Assembly (NCBI GenBank): GCA_022511485.1
Contig: JAFLUJ010000047.1
Span: 1 to 5,727 of the forward strand
Length of the DNA stretch: 5,727 nt
Reading direction: 5' to 3'
From: Oscillospiraceae bacterium
GTDB lineage: Bacteria > Bacillota > Clostridia > Oscillospirales > Ruminococcaceae
A program made the position numbers and the translations under genes. Numbering within the stretch: the first letter of the stretch is position 1; each line of letters starts with the position of its first letter. This document shows positions 5,723 to 5,727 of this stretch, piece after piece. The notes beneath the pieces are model-generated. The model ran no database searches, was not told the DNA's origin, and saw nothing but the letters and a program-made list of their open reading frames with translations.

Positions 5723-5727
5723 TTTAA

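Overview
The window holds the 5' part of a tryptophan biosynthesis operon, trpE - trpGD (fused) - trpC - trpF, all on the + strand. Upstream of it lies the 3' end of an unrelated GGDEF-domain gene. The coding sequences are complete, intact and tightly spaced. The operon very probably continues past the right edge, because trpB and trpA are not in the window and trpF ends five bases before it. Strong AAGGAGG-type ribosome binding sites, a consensus SigA-type promoter, T-box control of a trp operon and a trpGD fusion together suggest a low-to-mid G+C Firmicute. A Ruminococcus-like member of the Clostridia is my best guess from sequence style, but I cannot confirm the genus.

Layout. Positions 2-520 encode the last 172 residues of a probable diguanylate cyclase, followed by a long terminator-like hairpin (553-609). 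A consensus promoter (TTGACA, 17 bp spacer, TATAAT; 628-656) then starts a leader of about 515 nt before the trpE start codon. Most of the leader (about 680-1068) is a tryptophan T-box riboswitch: Stem I with a UGG specifier, further stems, the T-box antiterminator, and a competing intrinsic terminator. Two more hairpins lie between the terminator and trpE (1074-1111 and 1148-1164), the second abutting the trpE ribosome binding site. The genes follow: trpE (1179-2648), trpGD (2667-4298), trpC (4317-5105) and trpF (5102-5722, overlapping trpC by 4 nt).

How it works together. TrpE plus the TrpG part of TrpGD form anthranilate synthase (chorismate + glutamine to anthranilate). The TrpD part adds phosphoribosyl, TrpF isomerises phosphoribosylanthranilate, and TrpC closes the indole ring to give indole-3-glycerol phosphate, the substrate of TrpAB. 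Control is expected at two levels. Uncharged tRNA-Trp should be read by the T-box (specifier UGG; acceptor-pairing bases UGGC, matching the G73 discriminator of bacterial tRNA-Trp). Tryptophan should also feed back on TrpE through its conserved LLES-x10-S-type site.

I see no mobile element, CRISPR array, tRNA or rRNA gene, and no evidence of an undescribed system. The most unusual part is the leader: it is long, and just upstream of the antiterminator it carries a terminator-like hairpin with mutually exclusive alternative pairings.
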